Part shown: positions 9,871 to 17,993 of the stretch, piece by piece
Layout: every line of letters starts with the position of its first letter
Numbering within the stretch: position 1 is the stretch's first letter
DNA from: Chromatiales bacterium
GTDB lineage: Bacteria; Pseudomonadota; Gammaproteobacteria; Steroidobacterales; GCA-2729495
Assembly: GCA_016789845.1 (NCBI GenBank)
Contig: JAEUQA010000062.1
Span: forward strand, 62,001 to 126,000
Direction: 5' to 3'
Length of the DNA stretch: 64,000 nucleotides
Position numbers and translations under genes: made by a program
Notes under the pieces: generated by a model
What the model saw: the letters and a program-made list of their open reading frames with translations, nothing else
The model's database searches: none
What the model was told of the DNA's origin: nothing

Positions 9871-11499
9871 CTAGAACCCGCCCCCGCCCATTTCCGGCAC
9901 GGCCTGCTGCGGCTTCGGCTCCGGCAATTCCGTCATGGTGGCCTCCGCCAGCAGGAGGATGCTCGCCACCGACACGGCATTCTCCAGGGCCACGCGCACG
10001 ACCTTCGTCGGGTCCACGATGCCCGCCTCGTAGAGATCCACGTATTGCTTGGTGGCCGCGTCGAAGCCGACGTTGCCCTCGCCGGTGAGCATCCGGTTGA
10101 CCACCACGCCGCCATCCACGGACGAATTCTCGGCAATCTGCCGGGTTGGCGCCTCCAGGGCCCGGCGCAGGATCTGCATGCCCGTGCGCTCGTCGCCCGC
10201 TGCGCTGGCCTCGTCGGCCTCGATGGCCCGGGTCACCCGCAGCAGGGCCAGCCCGCCGCCGGGCACGATGCCCTCGGCAACCGCCGCCTTGGTGGCGCTG
10301 ATCGCGTCGTCGAGCGCGTCCTTGCGGGCCTTCATCTCGGACTCGGAGGCGGCACCGACCTTGATCACCGCCACGCCGCCCGACAGCTTCGCGAGTCGTT
10401 CTTCCAGCTTCTCCCTGTCGTAGTCGCTGGTGGTCTTCCCGATCTCCCGGCGCAGTTCCTGCAGCCGCGCCTCGATCGCCTTCCGGTCGCCGGCGCCGCC
10501 GATGATCGTCGTGTTGTCCTTGTCCGCCACCACCCGCTTCGCATTGCCGAGCTGGTCCGGCTTCGCGTCCTCGAGCTTCGTGCCCAGCTCCTCGGAGATC
10601 ACATGGCCGCCGGTGAGCACGGCGATGTCCTCCAGCATGGCCTTCCGGCGGTCGCCGAAGCCCGGCGCTTTCACGGCCACGCACTTCAGGACGCCCCGGA
10701 TCTGGTTCACCAGTAGCGTTGCCAGCGCTTCCGACTCCACGTCCTCGGCGATGAGTACCATGGGCCGCCCGGCCTTGGCGACCTGCTCCAGGATGGGGAG
10801 GAGGTCCTTCACCTGGCCGATCTTGCGGTCCGTGATCAGGATCAGCGGGTCCTCCAGCACGGCCTCCATCTTCTCCGCATCCGTCACGAAGTACCGGGAC
10901 AGGTAGCCCCGGTCGAACTGCAGGCCCTCGACGACGTCGAGGATCGTCTCCGTGGTCTTGGACTCCTCGACGGTGATTACGCCTTCCTGGCCCACGCGCT
11001 CCATCGCGTCGGCCACCAGCTCGCCCACCTGCGGGTCGTTGTGGGCGGAGATCGTGGCGACCTGGGCCTTCTCCTTCCGCTCGCTGACCTTGCGGGACAT
11101 GGCATGCAGGGCCTTCACGGCGGTGGCGAAGGCCCGGTCCAGGCCGCGCTTGAGGTCGACGGCGCTGGCGCCGGCGGCCACGTTGCGCACGCCGTCGGCA
11201 AAGATCGCGTGGGCGATGATGGTCGAGGTGCTGGTGCCGTCGCCGACCAGGTCGCCGGTCTTCTCGGCCGCCTGGCGCAGCATCTGGGCGCCCAGGTTCT
11301 CCTCGGGGTCCTTGAGATCGAACTCCTTGGCAATGGCCACCCCGTCGTTGCACACGACGGGGGCGCCAAAGTGCTTCTGCATCAGCACCGACTTGGACTT
11401 GGGCCCGAGCGTGATCCGCACCGCGTCCGCCAGCTGGGTCGCGCCGCGCAGGACCTTCTCCCGCGCGGCGGACCGGAACAGCACCTGCTTGTGGGCCAT
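9871..11499 (-). CDS. groEL: Divergent GroEL-type chaperonin without partner groES
   Basis: 542 residues, nearly full length. ATPase residues are conserved: LGPK (31-34), Asp52 in NDGVAIA, Asp87 in GDGTSTSTI, and [13 protein letters not shown] near 400. The N-terminus ([14 protein letters not shown]) and [17 protein letters not shown] differ from housekeeping GroEL, and the C-terminus ends PEMGGGGF instead of Gly-Gly-Met repeats. No groES is nearby; hsp20 lies 6 bases upstream on the same strand. This looks like a secondary, stress-specialised chaperonin. It may borrow GroES from the main locus. Confidence 0.93.
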   Translation of the reverse strand: MAHKQVLFRSAAREKVLRGATQLADAVRITLGPKSKSVLMQKHFGAPVVCNDGVAIAKEFDLKDPEENLGAQMLRQAAEKTGDLVGDGTSTSTIIAHAIFADGVRNVAAGASAVDLKRGLDRAFATAVKALHAMSRKVSERKEKAQVATISAHNDPQVGELVADAMERVGQEGVITVEESKTTETILDVVEGLQFDRGYLSRYFVTDAEKMEAVLEDPLILITDRKIGQVKDLLPILEQVAKAGRPMVLIAEDVESEALATLLVNQIRGVLKCVAVKAPGFGDRRKAMLEDIAVLTGGHVISEELGTKLEDAKPDQLGNAKRVVADKDNTTIIGGAGDRKAIEARLQELRREIGKTTSDYDREKLEERLAKLSGGVAVIKVGAASESEMKARKDALDDAISATKAAVAEGIVPGGGLALLRVTRAIEADEASAAGDERTGMQILRRALEAPTRQIAENSSVDGGVVVNRMLTGEGNVGFDAATKQYVDLYEAGIVDPTKVVRVALENAVSVASILLLAEATMTELPEPKPQQAVPEMGGGGF

Positions 11500-11505
11500 G
11501 GGGTG

Positions 11506-11949
11506 CTACTTGATGGGCACTTCGATCTTCGCCGGCTTCGCGGCCTTGCTCTTCGGGATGTGGACGGTCAGCGAGCCGTTGCTCTGCTCGGCGCGGATAT
11601 TCCCGGCGTCGGCGTTGTCGGGCAGCGCGAAGGTCCGGGAGAAGGTGCCGTGGAAGCGCTCGATGCGGATCTCGTTCTCGTCCTTGGCCTTCTGCTCCGT
11701 GGCGCGTTCGCCGGTGATGCGCAGCTGCCCATTCTCCACAGTGATCTTCACGTCCTTCTTCTCGACGCCGGGCAGGTCGGCCTTGACCAGGTACTCGGTG
11801 TCCGTCTCACTGATGTCGGCGGCCGGGCTCCAGTTGAAGTCCTTGCCGGTCTCGTCGAGTTGCCGCAGCAGGCCGGTGCGGAAGAACGGGGAATAGCGGC
11901 TGACCATCTCGTCCAGGTCGCGGAAGGGGTCCCAGGTGGTGAGTTTCAT
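11506..11949 (-). CDS. Hsp20/alpha-crystallin small heat-shock protein
   Basis: 147 residues. The alpha-crystallin domain spans about 38-140, with the strand VKADLPGVEKKDVKITVENG and a C-terminal AKIEVPIK that includes an IxV/I-like anchoring motif. It is an ATP-independent holdase, cytoplasmic. The ATG at 11949 has GAGGAG upstream at good spacing, so it is preferred over the longer reading beginning MCQRAIRTH. It is the first gene of the hsp20-groEL pair, so holdase and foldase are co-expressed. Confidence 0.93.
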   Translation of the reverse strand: MKLTTWDPFRDLDEMVSRYSPFFRTGLLRQLDETGKDFNWSPAADISETDTEYLVKADLPGVEKKDVKITVENGQLRITGERATEQKAKDENEIRIERFHGTFSRTFALPDNADAGNIRAEQSNGSLTVHIPKSKAAKPAKIEVPIK

Positions 11950-11984
11950 GGCAATTCTCCTCGCAGGCAGGTGTATGGTGTTAG

Positions 11985-12012
11985 ACGCCCCCCGGTGGGC
12001 GTTTCCCGGGGG
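11985..12012. promoter_or_regulatory. GC-rich hairpin in the leader of hsp20
   Basis: On the plus strand ACGCCC (11985-11990) and GGGCGT (11997-12002) pair across CCCGGT. An alternative pairing uses CCCCCCGG and CCCGGGGG. It lies 36-63 bases upstream of the hsp20 start. It could be an mRNA leader structure, or a terminator for nothing upstream. No CIRCE element was seen. Function is inferred and weakly supported. Confidence 0.25.
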
Positions 12013-12126
12013 CATATGAATGTGGGTGCGGATGGCGCGCTGGCACATCCGGAAAATCCCTTAGCGCGGCGCAGGATTTGACGCTGCTCTGGAGCCCGCT
12101 GCGCCGCGCGAGGCAGGTACTGGCCG

Positions 12127-14370
12127 CTAGCGGTCCCGGGACTCCGGCGGATACACAGGCGTCCGGTCCGGCGACACCGCGAGCGCAATCGCCCTGTCGA
12201 TCACCCGCCCGATGCCCGCGTCCCCCCGCGTCCAGGCATGGAACGCGCCGGCCACCGCCAGCTTGCCCTCCGTCGCGGTCGTGCGCTTCCAGGCGCCCGC
12301 CGCGTACTTGTTGGCCTCCGCCAGCGTCGGGTAGGTGTGGATCGTGCCGAGTATCCCGTCCAGGCCGAAGCCGTGCTTCATGGCGGCTACGAACTCGATG
12401 AGCAGGTCGCCCGCGTGCTCGCCGACGATGGTGGCGCCCAGGATCCTGTCCGTCCCCGGCTTCGTCAGGACCTTGACGAACCCGTGGGCCTCGCCGTCAG
12501 CGATGGCCCGGTCCAGGTCGTCGATGCCGTAGCGGTGCACGTCGTGGGGGACGTCCTGCGCCCGGGCTTCCTCCTCGCTCAATCCCACCCGCGCCACCTC
12601 GGGGTCCGTGAACGTGGTCCAGGGGACGACCCGGTAGTCCACCCGGAACTTCCGGAGCGCGCCGAACAGGGAGTTCACGGCCGCGTACCAGGCCATGTGC
12701 GCCGCCGTGTGGGTGAACTGGAAGGGGCCGGCCACGTCGCCACAGGCGTAGATGTTCGGGTAGTTCGTCTGCAGGTGCCCGTTGACCTCCACGAACCGGC
12801 CTGCCGGGATGCCCAGTTCCTCCAGGCCGAAGTCCGTCGTGTTGGCCACGCGGCCCACGGCGCAGAGGATCTCGTCGAACGGGAGGCGCTCGGGGCCGCC
12901 GGGTCCCTCGACCAGCAGGAATTTTCCGCCGTTCTCCCGGACCACCCGGGTGGCCGTCGTGCCGGTGAGAACGCGGAGGCCCTCGGACTCGAACCGGGCC
13001 TGCACGGCAGCCGACACGTCCGGGTCCTCCCGGGGCAGCAGCCGCGGGCCCCGCTGGACCTGCGTGACGGCGGAGCCGAAGCGGGCGAAGCACTGGGCCA
13101 GTTCGCAGCCGATCGGGCCGCCGCCCAGCACGACGAGACGGCGGGGCAGCTGCCGAAGGTTCCAGACGGTGTCCGAGGTGAGCGGGTTCGACTCTGCGAG
13201 CCCCGGGATCGGCGGGACGAGCGGCCTGGCGCCGGTGGCGATGATGATGTTGCGGGTGGTGAGTCGTTGCGTCGTGCCATCCGCGCGGGCGATCTCCACT
13301 TCCCAGGGCGTGATGATGCGGGCCGTGCCCTGCACGCAGTCCACGCCGAGCCTGGAGTAGCGCTCGACGGAATCGTGGGGTTCGATCTCGGTGATCACGC
13401 GCCGGACCCGCTCCATCACGTCCGCGAAATCCCAGCGGGCGCTGGCCTCGGCGATGCCGAATTCCTTGGCCCGGGAAATGTGGTTAAGCAGCTTCGCCGA
13501 GCGGATCAGTGCCTTGGACGGCACGCAGCCGGTATACAGGCAGTCGCCGCCCATCCGGTGGCGCTCCACCAGCGTCACCTTTGCCCGGACGGCGGCCGCG
13601 ATGTAGCTCGTCACCAGTCCCCCGGAGCCGGCGCCGATCACCACCACGTTTCGGTCGAAATGGCGCGGCTTCCTGTCCCGCCAGCGCGCGTACACCCGGC
13701 GGGTCCGAACGGCGTCGATGATCCTCCGTGACGCGAGCGGCAGGATGCCGAGGAGGGCAAAGGCCAGCAGGACGCCCGGCGACAGGATGCCCCGCAGGGA
13801 CGTGATGCGCGCCAGCTCGGTGCCGGCGTTCACGTAGGCGGCGGTGCCGAGGAGCATGCCGAGCTGGGACACCCAGTAGAAGGTCCGCGTCTTCATCGAT
13901 GTCAGGCCCATCAGCAGGTTGATGACGAAGAACGGGAACACCGGCACCAGGCGCAGGGTGAACAGGTAGAAGGCCCCCTCCATGTCGATGCCGCGGTTCA
14001 CTGCCGCCAGCCGGTCGCCGAACCTCGCCTGCACGGCATCGCGCAGGAGGAAGCGGGACGTCAGGAAGGCGAGCGTCGCGCCGATGGACGAGGCGAAGGA
14101 GACCAGGACCAGGCCCCAGCCAAGGCCGAACAGGGCGCCGGCCGCCAGCGTGAGCACGGCGGCGCCGGGGATGGACAGCGCCGTCACCGCCACGTAGACG
14201 AGCATGAAGGCGGCGCCCGCGGCGAACGGGGACGCGGCGACGTAGCCCTCGAGCGCCGCCTGCTGCGCCCGGACGAAGTCGAGGCTCAGGAAGCGGCCTG
14301 CGTCGGCGGCGAAGTAGGCGGCTATCGCCGCCGCGATGGCCACCAGCAGCAGTACCCGCCGGCCGCTCAT
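12127..14370 (-). CDS. TVP38/DedA-like membrane protein fused to a pyridine-nucleotide disulfide oxidoreductase
   Basis: 747 residues in two parts. Residues 1-225 are a TVP38/TMEM64-type membrane domain with about six hydrophobic helices and LRLVPVFPFFVINLLMGL. Residues 240-700 are a mercuric-reductase/dihydrolipoamide-dehydrogenase-like enzyme: FAD fold VVVIGAGSGGL, redox pair Cys277/Cys282 in GGDCLYTGCVPSK, NAD(P) fold VVLGGGPIGCELAQ, second FAD motif NIYACGDV, and the dimer-interface IHTYPTLAEANKY. No N-terminal HMA domain or C-terminal Cys pair is visible, so mercury reduction is doubtful. The fusion is known in bacteria but its substrate is not. The start overlaps the upstream DUF1838 stop (ATGA). 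Confidence 0.9.
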   Translation of the reverse strand: MSGRRVLLLVAIAAAIAAYFAADAGRFLSLDFVRAQQAALEGYVAASPFAAGAAFMLVYVAVTALSIPGAAVLTLAAGALFGLGWGLVLVSFASSIGATLAFLTSRFLLRDAVQARFGDRLAAVNRGIDMEGAFYLFTLRLVPVFPFFVINLLMGLTSMKTRTFYWVSQLGMLLGTAAYVNAGTELARITSLRGILSPGVLLAFALLGILPLASRRIIDAVRTRRVYARWRDRKPRHFDRNVVVIGAGSGGLVTSYIAAAVRAKVTLVERHRMGGDCLYTGCVPSKALIRSAKLLNHISRAKEFGIAEASARWDFADVMERVRRVITEIEPHDSVERYSRLGVDCVQGTARIITPWEVEIARADGTTQRLTTRNIIIATGARPLVPPIPGLAESNPLTSDTVWNLRQLPRRLVVLGGGPIGCELAQCFARFGSAVTQVQRGPRLLPREDPDVSAAVQARFESEGLRVLTGTTATRVVRENGGKFLLVEGPGGPERLPFDEILCAVGRVANTTDFGLEELGIPAGRFVEVNGHLQTNYPNIYACGDVAGPFQFTHTAAHMAWYAAVNSLFGALRKFRVDYRVVPWTTFTDPEVARVGLSEEEARAQDVPHDVHRYGIDDLDRAIADGEAHGFVKVLTKPGTDRILGATIVGEHAGDLLIEFVAAMKHGFGLDGILGTIHTYPTLAEANKYAAGAWKRTTATEGKLAVAGAFHAWTRGDAGIGRVIDRAIALAVSPDRTPVYPPESRDR

Positions 14371-15191
14371 GGGCGAAGCAGGGCCAGGGGATCCTTCAGC
14401 ACGTCCGGGTGCAGGCGCTTCGTCAGCTCCAGGTAGTAGGGCGGCAGCCCGTCGATGCCCGCCACGTGGGTGCCGGCGCCCCGCGCGATGGTGTGGCCCG
14501 GCGTGTCGCCGAAGCCCATCCAGGGCCGGTAGGTGATGAGGCTCTGGTACTGCACCTGGGTCGGGACCGTGGCCCGGGCCGGGTTGTCCAGCTCGGACTT
14601 CCGCCCATGGAAGGTGCTGAGCTCGTTGTAGACGAAGGGGCGGGGGCCGGGCGGGCCATCCACGTTGATCTGCTCGGTGATCCAGACGTCGTCGCCCACC
14701 ACCACGGGTGGCTGGAAGATGTGTTCCAGCTTCAGGCCCGTGGCCTCGCCCGACGGGTTCGCCACGGTCAGGCCATCGGCGGTCAGGCGGATGCTGGAGG
14801 GGCCCATGCGGGTGAGCGGCACGTCCACGACGGTTCCGGTGACGGGGTTCTTCCATTTCTCCAGCAGCTTGCCGGTGGAGAGGTCGGTGAAGTAGGCGAT
14901 CTCCAGCGCCCGGGCCTCGAAGGCATCATCGCTCACCCGCCGGTACTGGCTGAAGGTCGCGGCAAGGATGCCCATCATCGGGATCACCCGGTGCTCCGGC
15001 ACGGCGTAGCGCGCGCCGACCACGTAGCCGATGCACAGCCGGTCATCTGTCGCGCCGCGCATCTTCGCGATGGCTGTGAGGAGGTCGCGCCGGTTGCCCA
15101 GGTCGAGGCCGGGTCGCGGCCAGGCCGGGCGGGAGGCGGCGGCGAGGGCAACTGCGCCCAGGCCGGCGAGCAGGGATCTGCGATCAAGCAT
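14367..15191 (-). CDS. DUF1838 family exported protein with twin-arginine-like signal
   Basis: 274 residues. The N-terminus MLDRRSLLAGLGAVALAAA has the RR plus hydrophobic stretch of a twin-arginine signal, implying export in folded form. The rest matches DUF1838, a family of unknown function, with ITYRPWMGFGDTPGHTI near the C-terminus. The ATG at 15191 is chosen because it places RR at the start; nine extra upstream codons are possible. It is translationally coupled to the TVP38-reductase fusion, so the two may act on one membrane-linked redox process. Confidence 0.8.
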   Translation of the reverse strand: MLDRRSLLAGLGAVALAAASRPAWPRPGLDLGNRRDLLTAIAKMRGATDDRLCIGYVVGARYAVPEHRVIPMMGILAATFSQYRRVSDDAFEARALEIAYFTDLSTGKLLEKWKNPVTGTVVDVPLTRMGPSSIRLTADGLTVANPSGEATGLKLEHIFQPPVVVGDDVWITEQINVDGPPGPRPFVYNELSTFHGRKSELDNPARATVPTQVQYQSLITYRPWMGFGDTPGHTIARGAGTHVAGIDGLPPYYLELTKRLHPDVLKDPLALLRP

Positions 15192-15213
15192 GGCAACGGG
15201 CTCCCTGGGGCTG

Positions 15214-15239
15214 TGCAATAGGTATCGTCCATTATTGCA
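15214..15239. promoter_or_regulatory. Inverted repeat TGCAATA-N12-TATTGCA in a divergent gap
   Basis: TGCAATA (15214-15220) and TATTGCA (15233-15239) are perfect inverted 7-mers centred in the 105-base gap between the DUF1838 gene (minus) and the small membrane-protein gene (plus). They are AT-richer than their surroundings. Position and symmetry suggest a dimeric regulator site acting on one or both genes. No regulator gene is adjacent. Confidence 0.4.
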
Positions 15240-15296
15240 ACGCGGGCTGTCCCGGGTGCAACCTTGCCAGTGGCTTGTCCATCAAGGAGATGGCCC

Positions 15297-15488
15297 GTGA
15301 ACAAGAACGTCGGTTCCCTGGATCGTGGCCTGCGCGTGGTCGCCGGCCTGGCGCTGCTGTCCCTGACCGTGATCGGCCCGAAGACCCTCTGGGGCCTCAT
15401 TGGCATCGTGCCCCTGCTCACCGCCCTGGTCGGCTGGTGCCCGGCCTACACGCTGTTCGGCATCCGGACCTGCAGGACGCCCCAGTGA
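15297..15488 (+). CDS. YgaP-like two-helix inner-membrane protein (DUF2892)
   Basis: 63 residues from a GTG start. N-terminal NKNVGSLDRGLRVVAGL is followed by two hydrophobic helices and the motif GWCPAYTLFGIRTC, the classic DUF2892 pattern with conserved Cys, Pro and Tyr. GTG 15297 is chosen over the upstream ATG because AAGGAG lies at ideal distance. These small proteins are often found alone or fused to rhodanese domains; the role is unknown. Confidence 0.85.
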   Translation: MNKNVGSLDRGLRVVAGLALLSLTVIGPKTLWGLIGIVPLLTALVGWCPAYTLFGIRTCRTPQ

Positions 15489-15500
15489 TGTCCCGCTGAC

Positions 15501-16283
15501 TTGAAGAAGGGAAGATCCCGGCCCGGCAGGGCCGCCGCCCTGGTGGCCCTGGTCCTGGCGTCGATCGTCGGCGGGCTGGAAATCTGGACGCGCCAGCCGG
15601 TGGGTTCGCCCGTCCCCGATCTGGATCTGCCGGCCGGCCTGCAGACGCTGGTGCTGGTGATCCACGGCAGCGCCGATGCGGACAACCCGCTGCTGGCGGA
15701 GATCGTCACGGGGCTCGCCACGCGCTACCGGGACGTGCCGGGCGCGGCGGTGCGTTACGTCCGCTGGGCGCCAGAGTCTGACGAGCGGCTGCGGGCCGCC
15801 GCCACGGCGCGGGCCGTGGGCAGGCAGCTCGGCGCAACGCTGGCCGGGATCGGCTCCCTGCGGGAACTGCACCTCGTGGCCCACAGCTCCGGAGCCTTCA
15901 TGCCCGACGCGATCTGCGCGGCCTACCGGCAGGGCAGCGCGAGGCCCGCCCGCATCGCGATGACGCTGCTGGATCCCTTCCAGATCCGGGGCTTCGTGGA
16001 CTGGACCTACGGCGCCCGCGAGCACGGCGGCTGCGCCGACTTCGCCCTGGCGGTCATCAACACCGACGACCCGGCGCCCGCCACCAACCGGCCGCTCGCC
16101 AACGCCTTCAACCTGGACGTGACGACCCACCCCGGCCGCGCCACGTTCGACCGCAATGGCCACTACTGGCCGCTGCAGTACTACCGGGACTACCTGCTTG
16201 AGCGGCAGCCGGAGATCGCACTCTGGACCTACGCGGACCATCCGGAGGGAGCGCTGCAGAGCGCGCCGGGCGATCAGCCTTAA
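15501..16283 (+). CDS. Putative secreted or membrane-anchored alpha/beta-hydrolase (lipase-like)
   Basis: 260 residues from a TTG start; the start is uncertain because no better codon with a ribosome site is present. A hydrophobic helix at 10-26 suggests membrane anchoring or export. VLVIHGSA (50-58) and the nucleophile elbow AHSSG (Ser129) are typical of alpha/beta hydrolases. A late His in TYADHPEG could serve in the triad. The arrangement is like lipase-type hydrolases, but no substrate can be named. Its stop codon is part of the CTTAAG box in front of the cytochrome operon. Confidence 0.65.
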   Translation: MKKGRSRPGRAAALVALVLASIVGGLEIWTRQPVGSPVPDLDLPAGLQTLVLVIHGSADADNPLLAEIVTGLATRYRDVPGAAVRYVRWAPESDERLRAAATARAVGRQLGATLAGIGSLRELHLVAHSSGAFMPDAICAAYRQGSARPARIAMTLLDPFQIRGFVDWTYGAREHGGCADFALAVINTDDPAPATNRPLANAFNLDVTTHPGRATFDRNGHYWPLQYYRDYLLERQPEIALWTYADHPEGALQSAPGDQP

Positions 16284-16295
16284 GGAGCACTTAAG
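16279..16295. promoter_or_regulatory. PmrA/QseB-type operator CTTAAG-N5-CTTAAG
   Basis: Two direct CTTAAG hexamers (16279-16284 and 16290-16295) are separated by GAGCA, exactly the spacing of the PmrA/QseB-family response-regulator box. It lies 49 bases upstream of the first cytochrome gene of an operon that itself encodes an OmpR-type regulator and kinase. This supports autoregulation. The site is seen in the sequence; the regulator assignment is inferred. Confidence 0.65.
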
Positions 16296-16343
16296 CTCCG
16301 GCGCCTAGGTTGGCTCCATGCCCATTGCACGGAGCTCACCACC

Positions 16344-16745
16344 ATGAACCGGATCGTTCACCCCCGGGCCCTTGCCGTCCTGCTGGCACTGGTGGCCGGC
16401 ACGGCAGGCGCCGCAGACCCGCTGCCCGCCATCCAGCAGGCGGCACGGGCGGGCGGCAACTTCACGGGCTTCTCGGCCGAGCGGGGCGCGGCGTTCTACC
16501 GCGCCAAGGGCTCCGACTGGAGCTGCGCCACCTGCCACACCCCGGATCCCCGCCAGCCAGGCCGCCACACCATCACCGGCAAGGCCATTGAACCCATGGC
16601 GCCAGCCGTCAATCCCGCGCGGCTGACCGATGCCGCGAAGGTCGAGAAGTGGTTCAAGCGTAACTGCAAGGACGTGCTGGACCGGGAATGCACCGCCCTG
16701 GAAAAGGGCGACGTGATCACGTACCTGCGGTCGCTGGGCCGCTGA
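16344..16745 (+). CDS. DUF1924 monoheme c-type cytochrome, periplasmic
   Basis: 133 residues with a cleavable signal ending near AGAA (residue 24). One heme c site, CATCH (Cys61, Cys64, His65), and a PMAP segment whose Met is a likely axial ligand. The DUF1924 family normally sits beside a diheme cytochrome and a cytochrome b561, as here, and is thought to carry electrons in the periplasm. The stop is 12 bases from the next start. Preceded by the CTTAAG box. Confidence 0.88.
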   Translation: MNRIVHPRALAVLLALVAGTAGAADPLPAIQQAARAGGNFTGFSAERGAAFYRAKGSDWSCATCHTPDPRQPGRHTITGKAIEPMAPAVNPARLTDAAKVEKWFKRNCKDVLDRECTALEKGDVITYLRSLGR

Positions 16746-16757
16746 GGGAGCACTGAA

Positions 16758-17231
16758 ATGAACACCCACAGGATTGCCGTTTCCCTGCTGGCGGCACTCG
16801 CCGGGATCACCGCCGCCGGGGGCGCCACGAAGGCACCACCTCCAGCGCCGAACCTGGCCTGGCAGGAGGAGTGCGGTTCCTGTCACCTGGCCTACCCGCC
16901 CCGCTTCCTGCCGGCAGCATCCTGGCAGCGGGTGATGGCGGGGCTCGGGGACCACTTTGGCACCGATGCCAGCATCGAACCTGCGGTGGCAAAGGAAATC
17001 ACCACCTGGCTCGCCGCCAATGCCCGGAAGCCAAAGGCGGGCAAGCCCGAGCCCGTGCCGCCGCCCCTGCGCATCACGGAGACGCGCTGGTTCATCGGCG
17101 AGCACGACGAGATTTCCGCCGCCCGGTTCAAGTCGCCAGCCGTTGGCGGTGCGGCCAACTGCGCCGCCTGCCACCGGACCGCGGACCAGGGCAACTACAG
17201 TGAACGCAACATCAAGCTGCCCCCGAAGTGA
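16758..17231 (+). CDS. Diheme c-type cytochrome, periplasmic
   Basis: 157 residues. Signal peptide about 1-22, then two heme motifs, CGSCH (39-43) and CAACH (135-139), separated by a linker rich in Lys and Pro. It would exchange electrons with the DUF1924 cytochrome upstream and the membrane cytochrome b downstream. The exact donor and acceptor are unknown. Ribosome-binding sequence GAGGGAGCAC lies just before the ATG. Confidence 0.88.
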   Translation: MNTHRIAVSLLAALAGITAAGGATKAPPPAPNLAWQEECGSCHLAYPPRFLPAASWQRVMAGLGDHFGTDASIEPAVAKEITTWLAANARKPKAGKPEPVPPPLRITETRWFIGEHDEISAARFKSPAVGGAANCAACHRTADQGNYSERNIKLPPK

Positions 17232-17258
17232 CGGGCAGAGGAGCAGAGGAGAACTTCC

Positions 17259-17990
17259 ATGAATGCGACTGCCACTGCCGGCAACGGCCGCCCGGAAGGC
17301 GCGGTTCGCGTGCTCATCTGGGACCTCCCGGTGCGCGTGTTCCACTGGGCCCTCGTGGTCAGCTTCGCCGGCGCCTACTGGTTGTCCGAGACCGAGCGGC
17401 TGCGGGACATCCACGTCATGTTCGGCTACACGGTGCTCGGGCTCGTGGCCTTCCGGCTGATCTGGGGCTTCGTGGGTACCCGCTACGCCCGGTTCCGTTC
17501 CTTCCTCTTTTCACCCCGGGAGGCCCTGGACTACGTGCAGAGCCTCTTCCGCCGCTCCGACCCGCGCTACCTGGGGCACAATCCGGCGGGGAGCTTCGCG
17601 ATCTGGGCCATCCTGGGTGTCGCGGCGCTGACCGGGATAACCGGCTATGCGACCTACAACGAGATCGGCGGTGACGCGGTGGAGGAGGCCCACGAGATCC
17701 TGGCCAACGGCTGGCTGTGGCTCGTGGGAATCCACATCGGCGGCGTCATACTGGGCAGCCTCCTGCACCGGGAGAACCTGGTGGGCGCGATGATCACGGG
17801 CCACAAGCGGGCCGAGGCCGGCACCGGCATACGGGGCAGGTTCGCCGCCATCATCGGCGTGGCATTGCTCTCCGGAGTCCTGGGTTACTGGGCGCTGAGC
17901 GTGGGCGGTCCGGGCGCGCCGGCCGGGGCCTCGGCGGCGCCGGAACCTGTGACCCTGGCCGCCCGTCGCGGCAACGAGGACGAGGATTGA
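17259..17990 (+). CDS. Cytochrome b561-type membrane protein
   Basis: 243 residues. Four core helices carry the histidines expected for two b hemes: VFHWALV, RDIHVMFGY, EEAHEILANG and VGIHIGGVI. A further hydrophobic C-terminal helix (about 193-212) precedes a short soluble tail. It would link the quinone pool to the periplasmic cytochromes of the same operon. AGAGGAGA lies upstream of the ATG. Related operons with a two-component pair are widespread in proteobacteria; their physiological role is poorly defined. Confidence 0.9.
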   Translation: MNATATAGNGRPEGAVRVLIWDLPVRVFHWALVVSFAGAYWLSETERLRDIHVMFGYTVLGLVAFRLIWGFVGTRYARFRSFLFSPREALDYVQSLFRRSDPRYLGHNPAGSFAIWAILGVAALTGITGYATYNEIGGDAVEEAHEILANGWLWLVGIHIGGVILGSLLHRENLVGAMITGHKRAEAGTGIRGRFAAIIGVALLSGVLGYWALSVGGPGAPAGASAAPEPVTLAARRGNEDED

Positions 17991-17993
17991 CGG

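Noticed and set aside
12013..12126. Search for a CIRCE element or clear sigma32 promoter ahead of hsp20-groEL
   Set aside because: No CIRCE inverted repeat was seen and no convincing heat-shock promoter could be set; only the hairpin at 11985-12012 is reported.
12127..13650. Mercuric reductase (merA) and a mer operon
   Set aside because: No HMA domain, no C-terminal vicinal cysteines, and no merR, merT or merP nearby; the TVP38 fusion is a different family.
14371..14856. Upstream extension of the TVP38-reductase fusion
   Set aside because: It is the antisense-like shadow of DUF1838 coding sequence in another frame. The ATG at 14370 begins the hydrophobic TVP38 domain and overlaps the DUF1838 stop.
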